Origin: Nostocoides sp. F2B08
GTDB lineage: Bacteria > Actinomycetota > Actinomycetes > Actinomycetales > Dermatophilaceae
Length of the DNA stretch: 64,000 bases
Direction: 5' to 3'
Assembly: GCF_009184895.1 (NCBI RefSeq)
Contig: NZ_WESE01000002.1
Location: 186,001-250,000, forward strand
This document shows, one piece after another, positions 36,089-45,955 of this stretch. The first letter of the stretch is position 1; the number at the start of each line of letters is the position of its first letter. The notes beneath the pieces are model-generated. The model saw only the letters and a program-made list of their open reading frames with translations, did no database searches and was not told the origin of the DNA. Both the position numbers and the translations under genes were made by a program.

Positions 36089-38799
36089 GACCGGGTCGTG
36101 AGCAGTCCGAGCCTGCGCGCCACCCGAACGGCCTCGCGCCGGCTGTTCACCCCGAGCTTGCGGTTGATGGTCTTGAGGTGCTGCTTGACGGTGTTGACCG
36201 AGATGTTGAGCTCGTCGGCGATCTCGGGGTTGGTGCTCAACGTCGGTAGATAGGCCAGAACCGAGAGTTCCCGCTCGGTCAGGGAGATCGGGGACGGGCT
36301 CGTCCGTTCACTGACCTCAGGCGCGCGCTGGTCCACGGCGGAGACGGCGCGCCTGTCGAGGAAATCCAACACGCGTGCAACGAACTCGGGCTCAGCCCCC
36401 TCGAGAGTGAGGTGCCGGCGCAGCAACGCGGTGATGCGCTCGTTGGGGCGGACGAAACCCTGAACGGCGTTGCCCGCCGCGCCGATCTCGATCGCGCGAG
36501 CCAAAGCGGCCAAGGCCGACGCATCGTGCCGGAGCCTGTCCTGGGCGAGGGCCTCGACGACCCAGGCCTCGCTCGCGACGGAGCCGTCCGTTTCGAGCAT
36601 CGCAGCAACCGCCTCACGAGCGTGTTCCGGCTCCCCGATCGCCAGGTAGACATGCCCGCGGGTGATGGAGACAGGGTCGCTCTGCAGGCGGGGCCGGCCG
36701 TATCGCTCCAGAGCGGATCGCTCGTCGAGGTCGGTCAGAATGGCCGCCGCCCGCTGGGGTGAAGCGGCGGCCAGAGCGATCTCGGACGCCAAGGCCCCGC
36801 GAAGGTAGCCGACGATCGTCAGCCGGGGCCACTGCGCCGCCCAGCGATCCACCGTTCCCAACGCCCGTTGGGCGCGGGTCACGTCCCCGGACGTCAGGGC
36901 GTGCCGACCGGCCACGAGCGCCAACACGGCACCGAGGAACGGATCCCGGGCTCCGATCCCCGTGTACTGCGCCCGCATCAAAGCATGCTCGGCCTCGATG
37001 AGCTCGACGGCCTGCAGGTGGGCGATCGCCATGGTCAGCCACGCCGCCCCTGACTCGTAGGACTCGATCCATCCGCTGGACTGCGCGGCTGCCAGGACCC
37101 GCTCCGCCGTGGCCCGCCCCTCGGCGACCAGACCGCATGAGACCGTCGAGAGAGCCAGCAGGCCCCCGTGAGAGATCTGAGCATGGGTCCCGAAGCGTTC
37201 TACGTCGACCCCGATGACCGCCTCGGTGAGAAGTCGTTTCGCCTCCTGGGCTCGACCCAGCCACAGCTCGGCGACTCCCCTCATGCTGACGACGAGGCCC
37301 GCATACAGTGACCAGGCGCGCGACGGGGGGTTCGCGCGCACGATCGTCTCGGCGTCGCACGCCGCGGCGTACATCCGATCAGGGTCACCCGCCCGACGCG
37401 CGGCCGCGGTTTCCAGAAGGCGATGCACAAGGGTGGCGACCTGTCGACGGGGTTCCGGTATCTCGCGCAGACCTGTCGCGGCGCGCGCCACCCAGGTGCC
37501 GAGGGCGTCGGTGTCACCCACCGAGTAGGCGACCAGTCCCTGGCAGAGCCGGGACTCGGGATCCAACGCCTCCTCGACGGGAAGGGCCCCGAGGATCTGG
37601 CCCAATCGCACCCGGTCCGGCGAGAACATCAGCACCGATGCGGAGCGGAGAGCGACCTCGACAGCGCGGTCATGGTCGCCCGAGACGACCGCGTGGCGTA
37701 GGGCCTCGAGCCACTCACCTTCCTCCTCGAACCACACCTGGGCACGCAGGTGCTGCTCGGTGACCAGGGACGGGCTCGCGACCCGCAGTCGCATCCGGAG
37801 CGTCTCGAGCAGCATGGGGTGGTACCGGTACCAGCCTGAGTTCAGAGCCGAGACGAGGACGTTGTCACGGACGAGCGACTCCAGGAGCACCCCAGCGGTC
37901 TCGTCGCCGGTCAGGGCCCCGGCCAACGACGCGCACACCCTGTCGACGACGCAGGTGCGGAGCAGGAACTCGGCCCGGTTCTCGCCCAGTCCTGCGACGA
38001 CCTCGTCAAGCAGGTAGCCGGACACGAGCGTGTGACGGCCGTCGAACCGGGCGACCGCCGAACTCGGGTCATCCTCGGGATTAAGGGCCATCATCGCAAG
38101 CCTGAGGCCTGCAGCCCAACCCTCGGTCGTGTTCATGAGGTGGTCCAGCGCCTCGTCATCGAGGCACAGGCCGTGCTCCTTCAGCAGCTCTCGGGCCTCG
38201 ATGCGGCTGAAGGCCAGTTCCGCGCCCCTGATCTCGCCGAGACGGTCGGCCAGTCGGAGCCGGTGGAGATGGAGTGGTGGATCGTGACGTGACACCAGGA
38301 CCAGACGTTGGGCGGGCGGCATGGCCGGCACCAGCGCCTCCAGCGCGTCCAGCGCGTCGGATCCGGCGAGCTCATGGACATCGTCGAGTACGAGGACCAG
38401 ATGCCCGGCCTCATGGGCCAGTGCCGAAGTCATCGAGTCGACGAACGCCTGGGTCGGCACCGACGGCACCGCGATGCTCTGCATGACCTCGGTGGCCGCG
38501 ACACGCTGGAGTGCCCCCACGACGGTCTGCCAGAAGCGGTGCGGGTCACGGTCCGCACGGTCGAGGGAGGCCCACGCGACGACGAGGGGCTCCGGTGACT
38601 CCGCGGCCGCGCGAGCCCACATGGCGACGGCGTAGGTCTTGCCCGAGCCGCCTGCCCCGGTGACGACCGTGAGCGCTCGACGTCGAACGCACTGGTCAAG
38701 GAGGTCTTCGACTCTTCTGCGGCTCACCACTCCGGTGCCCGGGTCGGGCGTCGTCAGGCGGGCACCGTGGAACCCCACGGGTGCGGGGGTGGCCGCCAC
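36085..38799 (-). CDS. Large LuxR-family ATP-binding regulator (MalT type)
   Basis: This 904-residue regulator of the STAND/LAL type has a P-loop NTPase (Walker A GAGGSGKT near residue 45, Walker B HLVLVLDDVHEL), a long helical repeat region (about residues 330-800) and a C-terminal LuxR helix-turn-helix (LTERELSVLAYLPTLSTNPE, ISVNTVKQHLKTINRKLG). MalT-like proteins bind an inducer and ATP, oligomerise and activate transcription. The start is GTG at 38799, chosen because GAAGGAGG lies 4 nt upstream. It is coupled to the MBL-fold gene; its target and effector cannot be told from sequence. Confidence 0.9.
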   Translation of the reverse strand: MAATPAPVGFHGARLTTPDPGTGVVSRRRVEDLLDQCVRRRALTVVTGAGGSGKTYAVAMWARAAAESPEPLVVAWASLDRADRDPHRFWQTVVGALQRVAATEVMQSIAVPSVPTQAFVDSMTSALAHEAGHLVLVLDDVHELAGSDALDALEALVPAMPPAQRLVLVSRHDPPLHLHRLRLADRLGEIRGAELAFSRIEARELLKEHGLCLDDEALDHLMNTTEGWAAGLRLAMMALNPEDDPSSAVARFDGRHTLVSGYLLDEVVAGLGENRAEFLLRTCVVDRVCASLAGALTGDETAGVLLESLVRDNVLVSALNSGWYRYHPMLLETLRMRLRVASPSLVTEQHLRAQVWFEEEGEWLEALRHAVVSGDHDRAVEVALRSASVLMFSPDRVRLGQILGALPVEEALDPESRLCQGLVAYSVGDTDALGTWVARAATGLREIPEPRRQVATLVHRLLETAAARRAGDPDRMYAAACDAETIVRANPPSRAWSLYAGLVVSMRGVAELWLGRAQEAKRLLTEAVIGVDVERFGTHAQISHGGLLALSTVSCGLVAEGRATAERVLAAAQSSGWIESYESGAAWLTMAIAHLQAVELIEAEHALMRAQYTGIGARDPFLGAVLALVAGRHALTSGDVTRAQRALGTVDRWAAQWPRLTIVGYLRGALASEIALAAASPQRAAAILTDLDERSALERYGRPRLQSDPVSITRGHVYLAIGEPEHAREAVAAMLETDGSVASEAWVVEALAQDRLRHDASALAALARAIEIGAAGNAVQGFVRPNERITALLRRHLTLEGAEPEFVARVLDFLDRRAVSAVDQRAPEVSERTSPSPISLTERELSVLAYLPTLSTNPEIADELNISVNTVKQHLKTINRKLGVNSRREAVRVARRLGLLTTRS

Positions 38800-38860
38800 G
38801 TGTCCTCCTTCGGGACCGGGCGCGCTTCGCCGTCGCGGCAGGACCGGTCCGGGAGCGAGG

Positions 38861-39316
38861 CTACCCGAGGTGCCTGTGTTCCCCGTGCTCGATTCCGCCC
38901 GGTGAGCGGCCGATTCGCAGCGCTCTGATGTCCAGACCCAGAGTCTCGATACGCCGGAGGAGGTCGAACACGTCATCGTCGCTGGTCAGGTCGATCTCAG
39001 CCGTCGTCGTCGCCGGCTCCTCCGTCACCAGAGCGCCGTGGAGCACGGTGCCGAGCAGGTCACCGACCTGGCCGACGACGGAGAGTCGGGCGTGCCGGGG
39101 GTATTCCGGTCGATGCCCGGCCGGTCCGAATTCGCGGATGGTCATCCCGGCCCGATGCAGCCGCTCGAGCACTCCCATGAGCGCAGCCTGGTCGGCGACC
39201 GCTCCCTCCAGCACGACGTGGTCGACGTGACTTCTCATCCCGAGATCGGCGATCTCCTGTTCCTCGCCCTCGGGCAGGTTCCCCTCCGCCCAGATGCAGA
39301 CGTCGATACCGGTCAC
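38861..39316 (-). CDS. Hypothetical protein, conserved-looking
   Basis: The family is not recognised. The 151-residue product (VTGIDVCIWAEGNLPEGEEQ) is acidic, without membrane segments or signal peptide, and seems to alternate strands and helices in two similar halves (VDHVVLEGAVADQAALMGVL and TTAEIDLTSDDDVFDLLRRI), reminiscent of ACT-like or ferredoxin-like small domains. GTG at 39316 is preferred because GGAGGAG precedes it. It lies upstream of the LuxR-type regulator on the same strand with 61 nt between. Confidence 0.55.
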   Translation of the reverse strand: MTGIDVCIWAEGNLPEGEEQEIADLGMRSHVDHVVLEGAVADQAALMGVLERLHRAGMTIREFGPAGHRPEYPRHARLSVVGQVGDLLGTVLHGALVTEEPATTTAEIDLTSDDDVFDLLRRIETLGLDIRALRIGRSPGGIEHGEHRHLG

Positions 39317-39592
39317 GACGGCTCCTCCTCCTCGAGCGACCCCGATGGCCCCATCGTCAACGGAGTCGGCGATGTCGACACCACCCGAATCAGGTGTGCG
39401 GATCGGGGGGCGAGACTCCGGTGGGCTGCGCCCGAGAAGCCAGCGGAGCGCCCTGGGCGCGATAACCCGGAACGGGTGAGTCCCAGATGGGTCCGAACGG
39501 GCAGCCTTTGGCGCCAGAGGACCGACACGCTCGGACGCGAGGGGTCTGCTGCGCCACAATGCGCTGACCGTCTCACATCCGAAGGAGTACCG

Positions 39593-40048
39593 ATGACCAT
39601 GCCCGTTCACACGACCACCGGCGGACTACGGAGGCGTGCACTCGCCGTCTGCGCCCTCACCGCGCTGGCCCTGGCCGGCTGTAGTGGCGGTGGCGGTGGT
39701 GACGCCGAGTCCGCAGAGCCGCTCGACCTGGAGGGGAAGACCTTCACGGCGACCGAGGTGACCGGGTGGGTGCCGGTGACCGGGACGACCATCCAGCTCA
39801 CGTTCGAGGACGGCCGGGTCGCCGGTCAGGCAGGCTGCAACACGCTGACCGGCGGGGCGACCTGGACCGCCGATCAGCTCCTCCTCGAGGGCCCGATGGC
39901 CTCGACGATGATGGCCTGCGAGCGCGGCCTCGAGGCCCAGGACCAGTGGCTCATCGAGCTCCTCGAGTCCGACCCCCGACTCTCGCTCGACGGCGGGGCC
40001 CTGGTCGTCGGAACCGACACGAACGGCATGACGATGGAGGAGAGCTGA
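39593..40048 (+). CDS. META-domain lipoprotein
   Basis: This 151-residue lipoprotein has a signal peptide with the lipobox LAGC (about residue 31), a short Gly-rich linker and a META domain (HslJ-like) with GKTFTATEVTGW, AGQAGCNTLTGG and MACERGLEAQDQWL. META domains are found in heat-inducible HslJ of E. coli and many envelope proteins; their role is unclear. The ATG at 39593 follows GAAGGAG. The stop overlaps the next start by 1 nt. Confidence 0.88.
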   Translation: MTMPVHTTTGGLRRRALAVCALTALALAGCSGGGGGDAESAEPLDLEGKTFTATEVTGWVPVTGTTIQLTFEDGRVAGQAGCNTLTGGATWTADQLLLEGPMASTMMACERGLEAQDQWLIELLESDPRLSLDGGALVVGTDTNGMTMEES

Positions 40049-40500
40049 TGGCTCCCCCCGACGGGAGCGACCGGGTCGGCCCGACGGAGCTGCTCGTCAT
40101 CGAGTTCCCCAGCGGGCACGTGCGCATGGAGGGAGTCGCGACCGTGCGCGACCTCGTCGAGCGGGACGTCATCGGGGTCCTCGACCTGCGGTTCGTCCGG
40201 CGCACGGAGGGCGGGTCCGTCGCGCCCGTGTCCATCGCCGACGCCGTGGCCGGGGACCATGAGGATCTGAGTGCCCTCGGCTGGGACGCGACGGGACTCA
40301 TCGGCGTCCAGGACCTCGAGATCGTCGGCGCGTCGATTGCCGAGGGCTCGCTCGCCGGTGTCTTCCTGCTCGAGCACACCTGGGTCCTGCCGATGATCGA
40401 CCGGATCGCGAGCTCGGGGGCGCGCGTCGTCAGGTCCGTCCGCGTCGATCCCGCCGAGATCGTCGCGGCACGCCACCGGCTGGAGGCCGAAGCGCCCTGA
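40048..40500 (+). CDS. DUF6325/DUF1269-like small protein
   Basis: This 150-residue cytoplasmic protein (GPTELLVIEFPSGHVRMEG, LVERDVIGVLDLRFVRRT, LAGVFLLEHTWVLPM) resembles a family of unknown function annotated DUF6325 or DUF1269 in actinobacteria. It contains a ferredoxin-like betaalphabeta repeat by pattern. The ATG at 40048 overlaps the stop of the META lipoprotein, so both are co-translated, and pepA follows after 34 nt. Confidence 0.65.
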   Translation: MAPPDGSDRVGPTELLVIEFPSGHVRMEGVATVRDLVERDVIGVLDLRFVRRTEGGSVAPVSIADAVAGDHEDLSALGWDATGLIGVQDLEIVGASIAEGSLAGVFLLEHTWVLPMIDRIASSGARVVRSVRVDPAEIVAARHRLEAEAP

Positions 40501-40534
40501 CCCGTGAGTCCCGCCGTTCACCCAAGGAGATGCC

Positions 40535-42061
40535 ATGACCACTGACCTGCGGTCGCTCGGGAGCGACCCCCTCGACGTCGCCCCCTCACTGCGCGCCGAG
40601 ATCGAGATCCGAGTCGTTCCGCACGACGCCGACCTCGACGACGTCGAGGCCCTCAGCATCCCCGTGACCGGGTCCGGAGACGTCCCGGAGGCGCTCGGAG
40701 TGGACCGCGAGGGACTGCGGCGGGCCGGATTCACCGCGTCGGTGGGCTCGGCCCTGTCCTTCCCCGGTAGCGGCATCCCGGTCCTCGTCGCCGTCGGCAT
40801 CGGCGAGGTGGCCGACCTCGACCATGCCGCGGTACGAGACGCGGCGGCAGCCTTCGCGGGTGCCGTCCCCTTCGACTCGCGCCTCGCGACCCGCGTCCCG
40901 AGCTCGGAGAGCCTGGGTCTCGCCGAGTCGGCCGCCGCGATCGTCGAGGGTGTCCTGCTCAAGCGCTACCGCTTCAGCCTTCGCAGCAGCGAGTCCGGAC
41001 CGGTCCCGGTCGCCTCCCTCACGCTCATCGCACCGGAGGGTGAGGTCGAGGCGGTGCGGGAGGGCGCCGACCGCGGGCGCGTGCTCGCCCGAGTGGGCAT
41101 GCTCAGCCGTGACCTCGCGACGTGCCCGGCGGGTCTGCTCACGGCGACGGCGATGGCCGACCTCGCGGTCGCGCTCGGCCCCGGCGCGGGCCTCGAGGTT
41201 GAGGTCTTCGGCAAGGACGAACTGACGGAGATGGGCTGCGGGGGCCTGCTCGGCGTGAACCGCGGCAGCGAGCAGCCACCGCGGATGGTCCGGCTGACCT
41301 ACGTCCCGGACGGCGAGCCGTCCGGCCACCTGGGCCTTGTCGGCAAGGGCATCATGTACGACTCGGGCGGCATCAACCTCAAGCCGAGCGACGCCTCGCA
41401 CTCGCAGATGAAGAACGACATGTCCGGCGCCGGCGCGATCCTCGCCGCCATGACCGCGCTCGAGGAGTCCGGCTGCCCGGCCCGGGTCACCGCATACCTG
41501 ATGTGCACGGACAACATGCCCTCCGGCTCGGCCATGCAGCTCGGCGACGTCCTCGTCACCCGCAGCGGCAAGACCGTCGAGGTGATGAACACCGATGCCG
41601 AGGGACGCCTCGTCATGTGCGACGCGCTGAGTCTGTGCGTCGAGGACGGAGTCGACACCATCGTCGACATCGCCACCCTGACCGGCGCCTGCCTGCGCGC
41701 GCTCGGCACCGAGATGGCCGGCGTCATGGGCAACTCCCCCGACGTCGTCGACATGGTCCGCCGCGCGGGTGCGCTCGCCGACGAGCCGGTGTGGGAGCTG
41801 CCCCTGATCAGGCGATACCGGTCCCAGCTCGACTCGACGGTGGCCGACATGACCAACCTCGGTGGCCCAAACGCGGGGGCGATCACAGCCGGCCTCTACC
41901 TCGAGGAGTTCGTCGAGGGAACTCCCTGGGCGCACATCGACATCGCGGGGACGGCCCAGGCCGAGGCGGAGACCCGGTGGATCCCCAAGGGGCCCACCGG
42001 CTTCGGGGCCCGGCTCCTCGTCGAGCTGGCAGCTGCCTTCACCGCGCCGACGTCCGACTAG
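40535..42061 (+). CDS. M17 leucyl aminopeptidase family protein
   Basis: This 508-residue metallopeptidase removes N-terminal residues from peptides. The two-metal site and catalytic Lys/Arg are in VGKGIMYDSGGINLKPSD, MKNDMSGAGAI, and NTDAEGRLVMCDAL, which match the M17 signature. The N-terminal domain (about residues 1-180) is the less conserved one. It follows the DUF6325-like gene with a Shine-Dalgarno CAAGGAG before the ATG. A short 10-nt gap leads to the SLC13 transporter. Confidence 0.9.
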   Translation: MTTDLRSLGSDPLDVAPSLRAEIEIRVVPHDADLDDVEALSIPVTGSGDVPEALGVDREGLRRAGFTASVGSALSFPGSGIPVLVAVGIGEVADLDHAAVRDAAAAFAGAVPFDSRLATRVPSSESLGLAESAAAIVEGVLLKRYRFSLRSSESGPVPVASLTLIAPEGEVEAVREGADRGRVLARVGMLSRDLATCPAGLLTATAMADLAVALGPGAGLEVEVFGKDELTEMGCGGLLGVNRGSEQPPRMVRLTYVPDGEPSGHLGLVGKGIMYDSGGINLKPSDASHSQMKNDMSGAGAILAAMTALEESGCPARVTAYLMCTDNMPSGSAMQLGDVLVTRSGKTVEVMNTDAEGRLVMCDALSLCVEDGVDTIVDIATLTGACLRALGTEMAGVMGNSPDVVDMVRRAGALADEPVWELPLIRRYRSQLDSTVADMTNLGGPNAGAITAGLYLEEFVEGTPWAHIDIAGTAQAEAETRWIPKGPTGFGARLLVELAAAFTAPTSD

Positions 42062-42071
42062 CCGCCTGCCC

Positions 42072-43631
42072 ATGGACCCGGTGGCGACGACTCTCGTCAT
42101 CCTTGGGCTGGCGATCCTCGCCTTCGTCTCGAACCGGGTCCCCCTCGGCGTCGTGGCGATCGGCGTCTCGCTGGCCCTGTGGGCGACCGGCCTGCTCGGT
42201 CTCGACGAGGCGCTCGCCGGGTTCGGCGATCCGACGGTCGTCTTCATCGCGACGCTCTTTGTCGTCGGTGAGGCTCTCGACTCAACGGGCGTGACGGCCT
42301 GGGCCGGTCAGCAGGTCATCGCCCGCGGCGGCCGGGACCGCCGCTCGCTCCTCGCCGTCATCGGTATCCTCGTCGCCGTCCTCACCGCCCTCATCAGCGT
42401 TAACGGAGCGGTCGCCGCCCTGCTGCCGGTCGTCGTCGTCGTGGCGGCCCGGGCCGGCATCGCCCCGTCCCAGATGCTCATGCCGCTGGCCTTCTCCGCC
42501 CACGCCGGGTCGATGCTCGCGCTCACCGGCACCCCCGTCAACATCATCGTCAGCGAGGCGGCTGCGGACGCCGGCGAGCGCCGGTTCGGCTTCTTCGAGT
42601 TCGCCCTCGTCGGCGTGCCACTCCTCCTCGGCTCACTTGCGATCATCCTGCTGGTCGGCCGCCGCCTGCTGCCCACGCGGATCCCGTCCGCTCTTCCGCA
42701 GGACCTCGCGGACCTGACCGCCACGCTGCGCGCGCAGTATGCGCTGCCCACCGACACCGAGCTGGTGACGGTCGAGCGGGGGGTCACCGAGGTCATGGTT
42801 CCGCCCAGGTCGCCTCTCATCGGCACACACCTGTTCCCGGGCATGGCCACGCCCAGCGGAGACCTCGTCGTGCTCGCCGTCCAGCGCTCCGGGGAGGACC
42901 TGACGGCACCGGACGACACTCTGCGCGCCGGCGACATCCTCGTCCTCAGCGGGTCATGGGAGCGCCTCCAGCACCACACGGCGCGCGACGAGGTCCTCGT
43001 CGTCGACGACCCGGCCACGCTACGACGCGGGGTCCCTCTCGGCGTCGGCGCCCGACGCACCCTGGTCATCCTCGTCGGGATGATCCTGCTGCTCGCGACC
43101 GGTCTCGTCCCGGCTGCCGTGGCCGGCCTGCTGGCCGCCGTCGCCATCGTCCTGACAGGCGTCCTGACCCCGAACGAGGCGTACCGGTCGGTGTCCTGGA
43201 CGACGGTCGTGCTCGTCGGAGGGATGATCCCGCTGTCCACCGCGTTCGTCTCGACCGGCACCGCCGACGCGATCGCAGACGCCCTCCTGGGCGTGGTCGG
43301 CTCGGGCTCGGCGCACGTCGCCCTCCTCGCGATCTGCGTGCTCACCGTGCTGCTCAGCCAGCTGATCAGCAACACCGCGACCGTGCTCATCATGGTGCCG
43401 ATCGCGATTGTCGTCGCCACCGACCTCGAGGTCTCGGTGCTGCCGTTCCTCATGGCGCTCGCGGTGTGCGGAGCGGCGTCGTTCCTCACCCCGGTCGCGA
43501 CGGCCGCGAACACCATGGTCATGGAGCCCGGCGGCTACCGCTTCGGCGACTACTGGAAGCTGGGCCTGCCGCTCCTGCTGCTCTCGCTAGCGCTCGCGGT
43601 GTTCTACGTCCCGCTGGTCTGGTCATTCTGA
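42072..43631 (+). CDS. SLC13-family permease with RCK-C domain
   Basis: This 519-residue membrane protein has about 11 transmembrane segments in two halves, with the paired motifs SMLALTGTPVNIIVSEAA and ISNTATVLIMVPIAIVVA typical of SLC13/DASS anion transporters (dicarboxylates, sulfate). Between them lies a soluble TrkA-C (RCK) domain, VTEVMVPPRSPLIGTHLFPG. This arrangement is common in bacterial SLC13 members and may sense a ligand. Start ATG at 42072, without a strong Shine-Dalgarno sequence. Its last 28 nt overlap the AI-2E gene on the opposite strand. Confidence 0.88.
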   Translation: MDPVATTLVILGLAILAFVSNRVPLGVVAIGVSLALWATGLLGLDEALAGFGDPTVVFIATLFVVGEALDSTGVTAWAGQQVIARGGRDRRSLLAVIGILVAVLTALISVNGAVAALLPVVVVVAARAGIAPSQMLMPLAFSAHAGSMLALTGTPVNIIVSEAAADAGERRFGFFEFALVGVPLLLGSLAIILLVGRRLLPTRIPSALPQDLADLTATLRAQYALPTDTELVTVERGVTEVMVPPRSPLIGTHLFPGMATPSGDLVVLAVQRSGEDLTAPDDTLRAGDILVLSGSWERLQHHTARDEVLVVDDPATLRRGVPLGVGARRTLVILVGMILLLATGLVPAAVAGLLAAVAIVLTGVLTPNEAYRSVSWTTVVLVGGMIPLSTAFVSTGTADAIADALLGVVGSGSAHVALLAICVLTVLLSQLISNTATVLIMVPIAIVVATDLEVSVLPFLMALAVCGAASFLTPVATAANTMVMEPGGYRFGDYWKLGLPLLLLSLALAVFYVPLVWSF

Positions 43632-44704
43632 GGCGCTGCACCGACGGCGGGCTCGGCACCGGGCGCGGGGCGGCTCCGGAGTCGTCGCACGACGAGGATC
43701 CAGACCGCGACCGCGGGTGCGGACAGCATCGCGCCCAGAGCGCCGGCCACCGCCGCCCCGACGATGGTCGACCCGAGCGTGACGATGGGGTGCATCTTCA
43801 GGGAGGTGCTGGTCAGTCTGGTGAGGACGACCGTCTGGACGATGTTCTGCACGACCAGGATGACGAGCAGCATGATCACGGCCGGCTGGAGCCCAGCGGC
43901 CCCGAGCGTGACCACCGTGGCGAACGCCCCGGAGAAGATCGCCCCGAGGTAGGGGATGTACGAGGTCACCAGCGTGATCACGGCGATGGTGAACGCCAAC
44001 GGCACGTCCAGCAGCCAGGCGGCCGCACCGATGAGCACCGCCGTCACGATCGCAGAGAGGGTCAGGCTGCCGAAGTACCTGCGGACGGCGTCGACGGCGT
44101 CGTCGACCATGCCGGCACCGGCCTCCTCGGTCCAGCCGACGTTGCGACCGACCCACCGCGTCAGCCCATGCCAGTCGACGAGCATGTAGTACACGAGGAA
44201 ACCGCCGATCGCGATGCCGATGAAGAACGAGACCGCGCCGGAGAGCAGGCTGGGCAGAAAGGCCACGGCGCCGCCGAGAACCCCGGCCAGGAGCTCGTTC
44301 AGCTGCTGCGTCAGCGAGTCCTCGCTCACCGCGACACCCCGCGCCGTCAACCACTCCTCGACCGAGGCCAGCCCTGCGTCGAGGGACTCGGTGATCTTCG
44401 GGCCCTCGTCGGCGATGCCGACGACCATCAACCAGAGCGAGAAGGTGACGATCCCCGCCAGGAGCGCCATGACCAGCACAGAGCCGACCGACCTGGGTAT
44501 GCGGTGCCGGGCCAGCCGGTCGACGACCGGCGCGAAGAGCGCCCCGAGGACGGCCGCGATGACGAGCGGGACGACGAGCCCCGGGATCTGGCCGAGCACC
44601 GAGATGACGACGACCACCCCGAGTGCCGCTCCCGTGAGCAGCCACCCGCGCATACCCCAGGTGTGCAGTCGCGACCCCGGGTCCCCCAGCCGCACGGCTT
44701 CCAC
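43604..44704 (-). CDS. AI-2E (TqsA-like) family transporter
   Basis: This 366-residue protein has seven or eight predicted membrane helices and the family pattern with VPLAFTIAVITLVTSYIPYLGA, FSGAFATVVTLGAAG and LKMHPIVTLGSTIVGAAVAG. The family includes TqsA of E. coli (AI-2 export) and Na+/H+ antiporter-like members, so transport substrate is open. It overlaps the SLC13 gene tail-to-tail by 28 nt and follows the GltS-like gene on the minus strand with 11 nt between. Confidence 0.88.
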   Translation of the reverse strand: MEAVRLGDPGSRLHTWGMRGWLLTGAALGVVVVISVLGQIPGLVVPLVIAAVLGALFAPVVDRLARHRIPRSVGSVLVMALLAGIVTFSLWLMVVGIADEGPKITESLDAGLASVEEWLTARGVAVSEDSLTQQLNELLAGVLGGAVAFLPSLLSGAVSFFIGIAIGGFLVYYMLVDWHGLTRWVGRNVGWTEEAGAGMVDDAVDAVRRYFGSLTLSAIVTAVLIGAAAWLLDVPLAFTIAVITLVTSYIPYLGAIFSGAFATVVTLGAAGLQPAVIMLLVILVVQNIVQTVVLTRLTSTSLKMHPIVTLGSTIVGAAVAGALGAMLSAPAVAVWILVVRRLRSRPAPGAEPAVGAAPQNDQTSGT

Positions 44705-44715
44705 TGCCGCTCCCC

Positions 44716-45921
44716 TCAGCCGCCGATGAACGAGGCGATGATACTTGTGACGACGACCGATGTGATGGTCACGGTCGAGAATCCCGCGACGATCATCTTC
44801 GGGAGGATCTCTCCCTCGATGGCCTTGACCTCCTCGGGGGTCTCCCCCGCCCCCTTGGCGGCCTCCTGGGACAGGATCATCGTGCCGGGGAAGCCATAGA
44901 GCGACGTCAACCCGATCGCCACCGACATCGGGACGCTGTAGCCGACGAGCTTGCCCATCAGCGCGGCGAAGCCGGCGATACCGACGATGCCGAAGAGGAA
45001 TGCGAGGAACAGCGGGAACGCGAGCTCGGCGACGTCGGACGGCTCGACGGTGGCGAGCGGAGCGAAGACGAGGATCATGATCGAGATCATCATCAGACCG
45101 AAGGCGTCGATGCCGGCCAGCACAGAGGGCTTGAAGATGCCGGTCGTGCGCAGGGCGATGCCGAGGATGAGCGCGACGACGAAGGTGTTGAGGATGCCGT
45201 CGGTGAGGTTGTTGATGCCGAGCGCGACGAGGACGGCGACGCCGACGACGAACAGGGTGCCGGCGGTTGTGCGGAAGGCGTCAGGGAGCCGGGACGCGTC
45301 CGCGGCGGCCGCGTCGACCTCCTCCGCAGCCTCGAGCTCCCCGGCGCGGAAGTCGTCCCGGAGCCGGGCCGCCTCCTTGCGGAGGATGAGCGAGGTCAGC
45401 GGGAATCCGACCAGACCCTGGAGGGCGGCGATGAGAACGGGGAAGATCGCGATACTCGTCAGGCCGATGCCGAGGGCGGCCTCCTGGACGATGAGGACCG
45501 AGATCGTGCCGCCGCTCAGCGATCCGGTGCCGGCGACGATGAAGTCCAGGGCCTGGGCGTACCCCTCCTCGGCCGTCCCGGAGATCCGTCCGCCGAAGAT
45601 CAGTCCTGCGACGAGCAGGGCCACGCCGATCCCGAGGACCGTCGAGACGCCGACGAGGAACGTCTTCCACTGTCGCTTGAAGTCGTCGAGGCTGATCATC
45701 GTGCCGAGGTGGACGATGATGAAGCCGACGACGACACCGGCGAGACCGAGCAAGGACGAGCTGGTGAGCAGGTCCTCCGGGAAGAGGTCGGTGAGGAACC
45801 CGACGAGGAAGATCAGCGACGCGACGAACAGCGAGGACAACAGGGACTGGGTCTTCTTCGCGACGAAGTCGCTCACCGTCCAGACGAGCATGACCACCAC
45901 GAAGGCCAGGATGGGGTTCAC
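44716..45921 (-). CDS. GltS-like polytopic membrane transporter
   Basis: This 401-residue protein has about 11 hydrophobic segments (MNPILAFVVVMLVWTVSDFV at the start, then LFVASLIFLVGFLTDLF). Its topology and features (GTGSLSGGTISVLIVQEAA; VGYSVPMSVAIGLTSLYGFP) suggest a sodium-coupled transporter in the GltS/2-hydroxycarboxylate group, but the substrate is not clear. Between two halves lies an acidic Ala/Glu-rich loop (AGELEAAEEVDAAAADASRL). It is the first gene of a two-gene minus-strand unit; tandem hairpins lie 35-65 nt upstream. Confidence 0.7.
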   Translation of the reverse strand: MNPILAFVVVMLVWTVSDFVAKKTQSLLSSLFVASLIFLVGFLTDLFPEDLLTSSSLLGLAGVVVGFIIVHLGTMISLDDFKRQWKTFLVGVSTVLGIGVALLVAGLIFGGRISGTAEEGYAQALDFIVAGTGSLSGGTISVLIVQEAALGIGLTSIAIFPVLIAALQGLVGFPLTSLILRKEAARLRDDFRAGELEAAEEVDAAAADASRLPDAFRTTAGTLFVVGVAVLVALGINNLTDGILNTFVVALILGIALRTTGIFKPSVLAGIDAFGLMMISIMILVFAPLATVEPSDVAELAFPLFLAFLFGIVGIAGFAALMGKLVGYSVPMSVAIGLTSLYGFPGTMILSQEAAKGAGETPEEVKAIEGEILPKMIVAGFSTVTITSVVVTSIIASFIGG

Positions 45922-45955
45922 GGCAAGAGCATGGGGCGCTGGGTCTCACTCAGGA

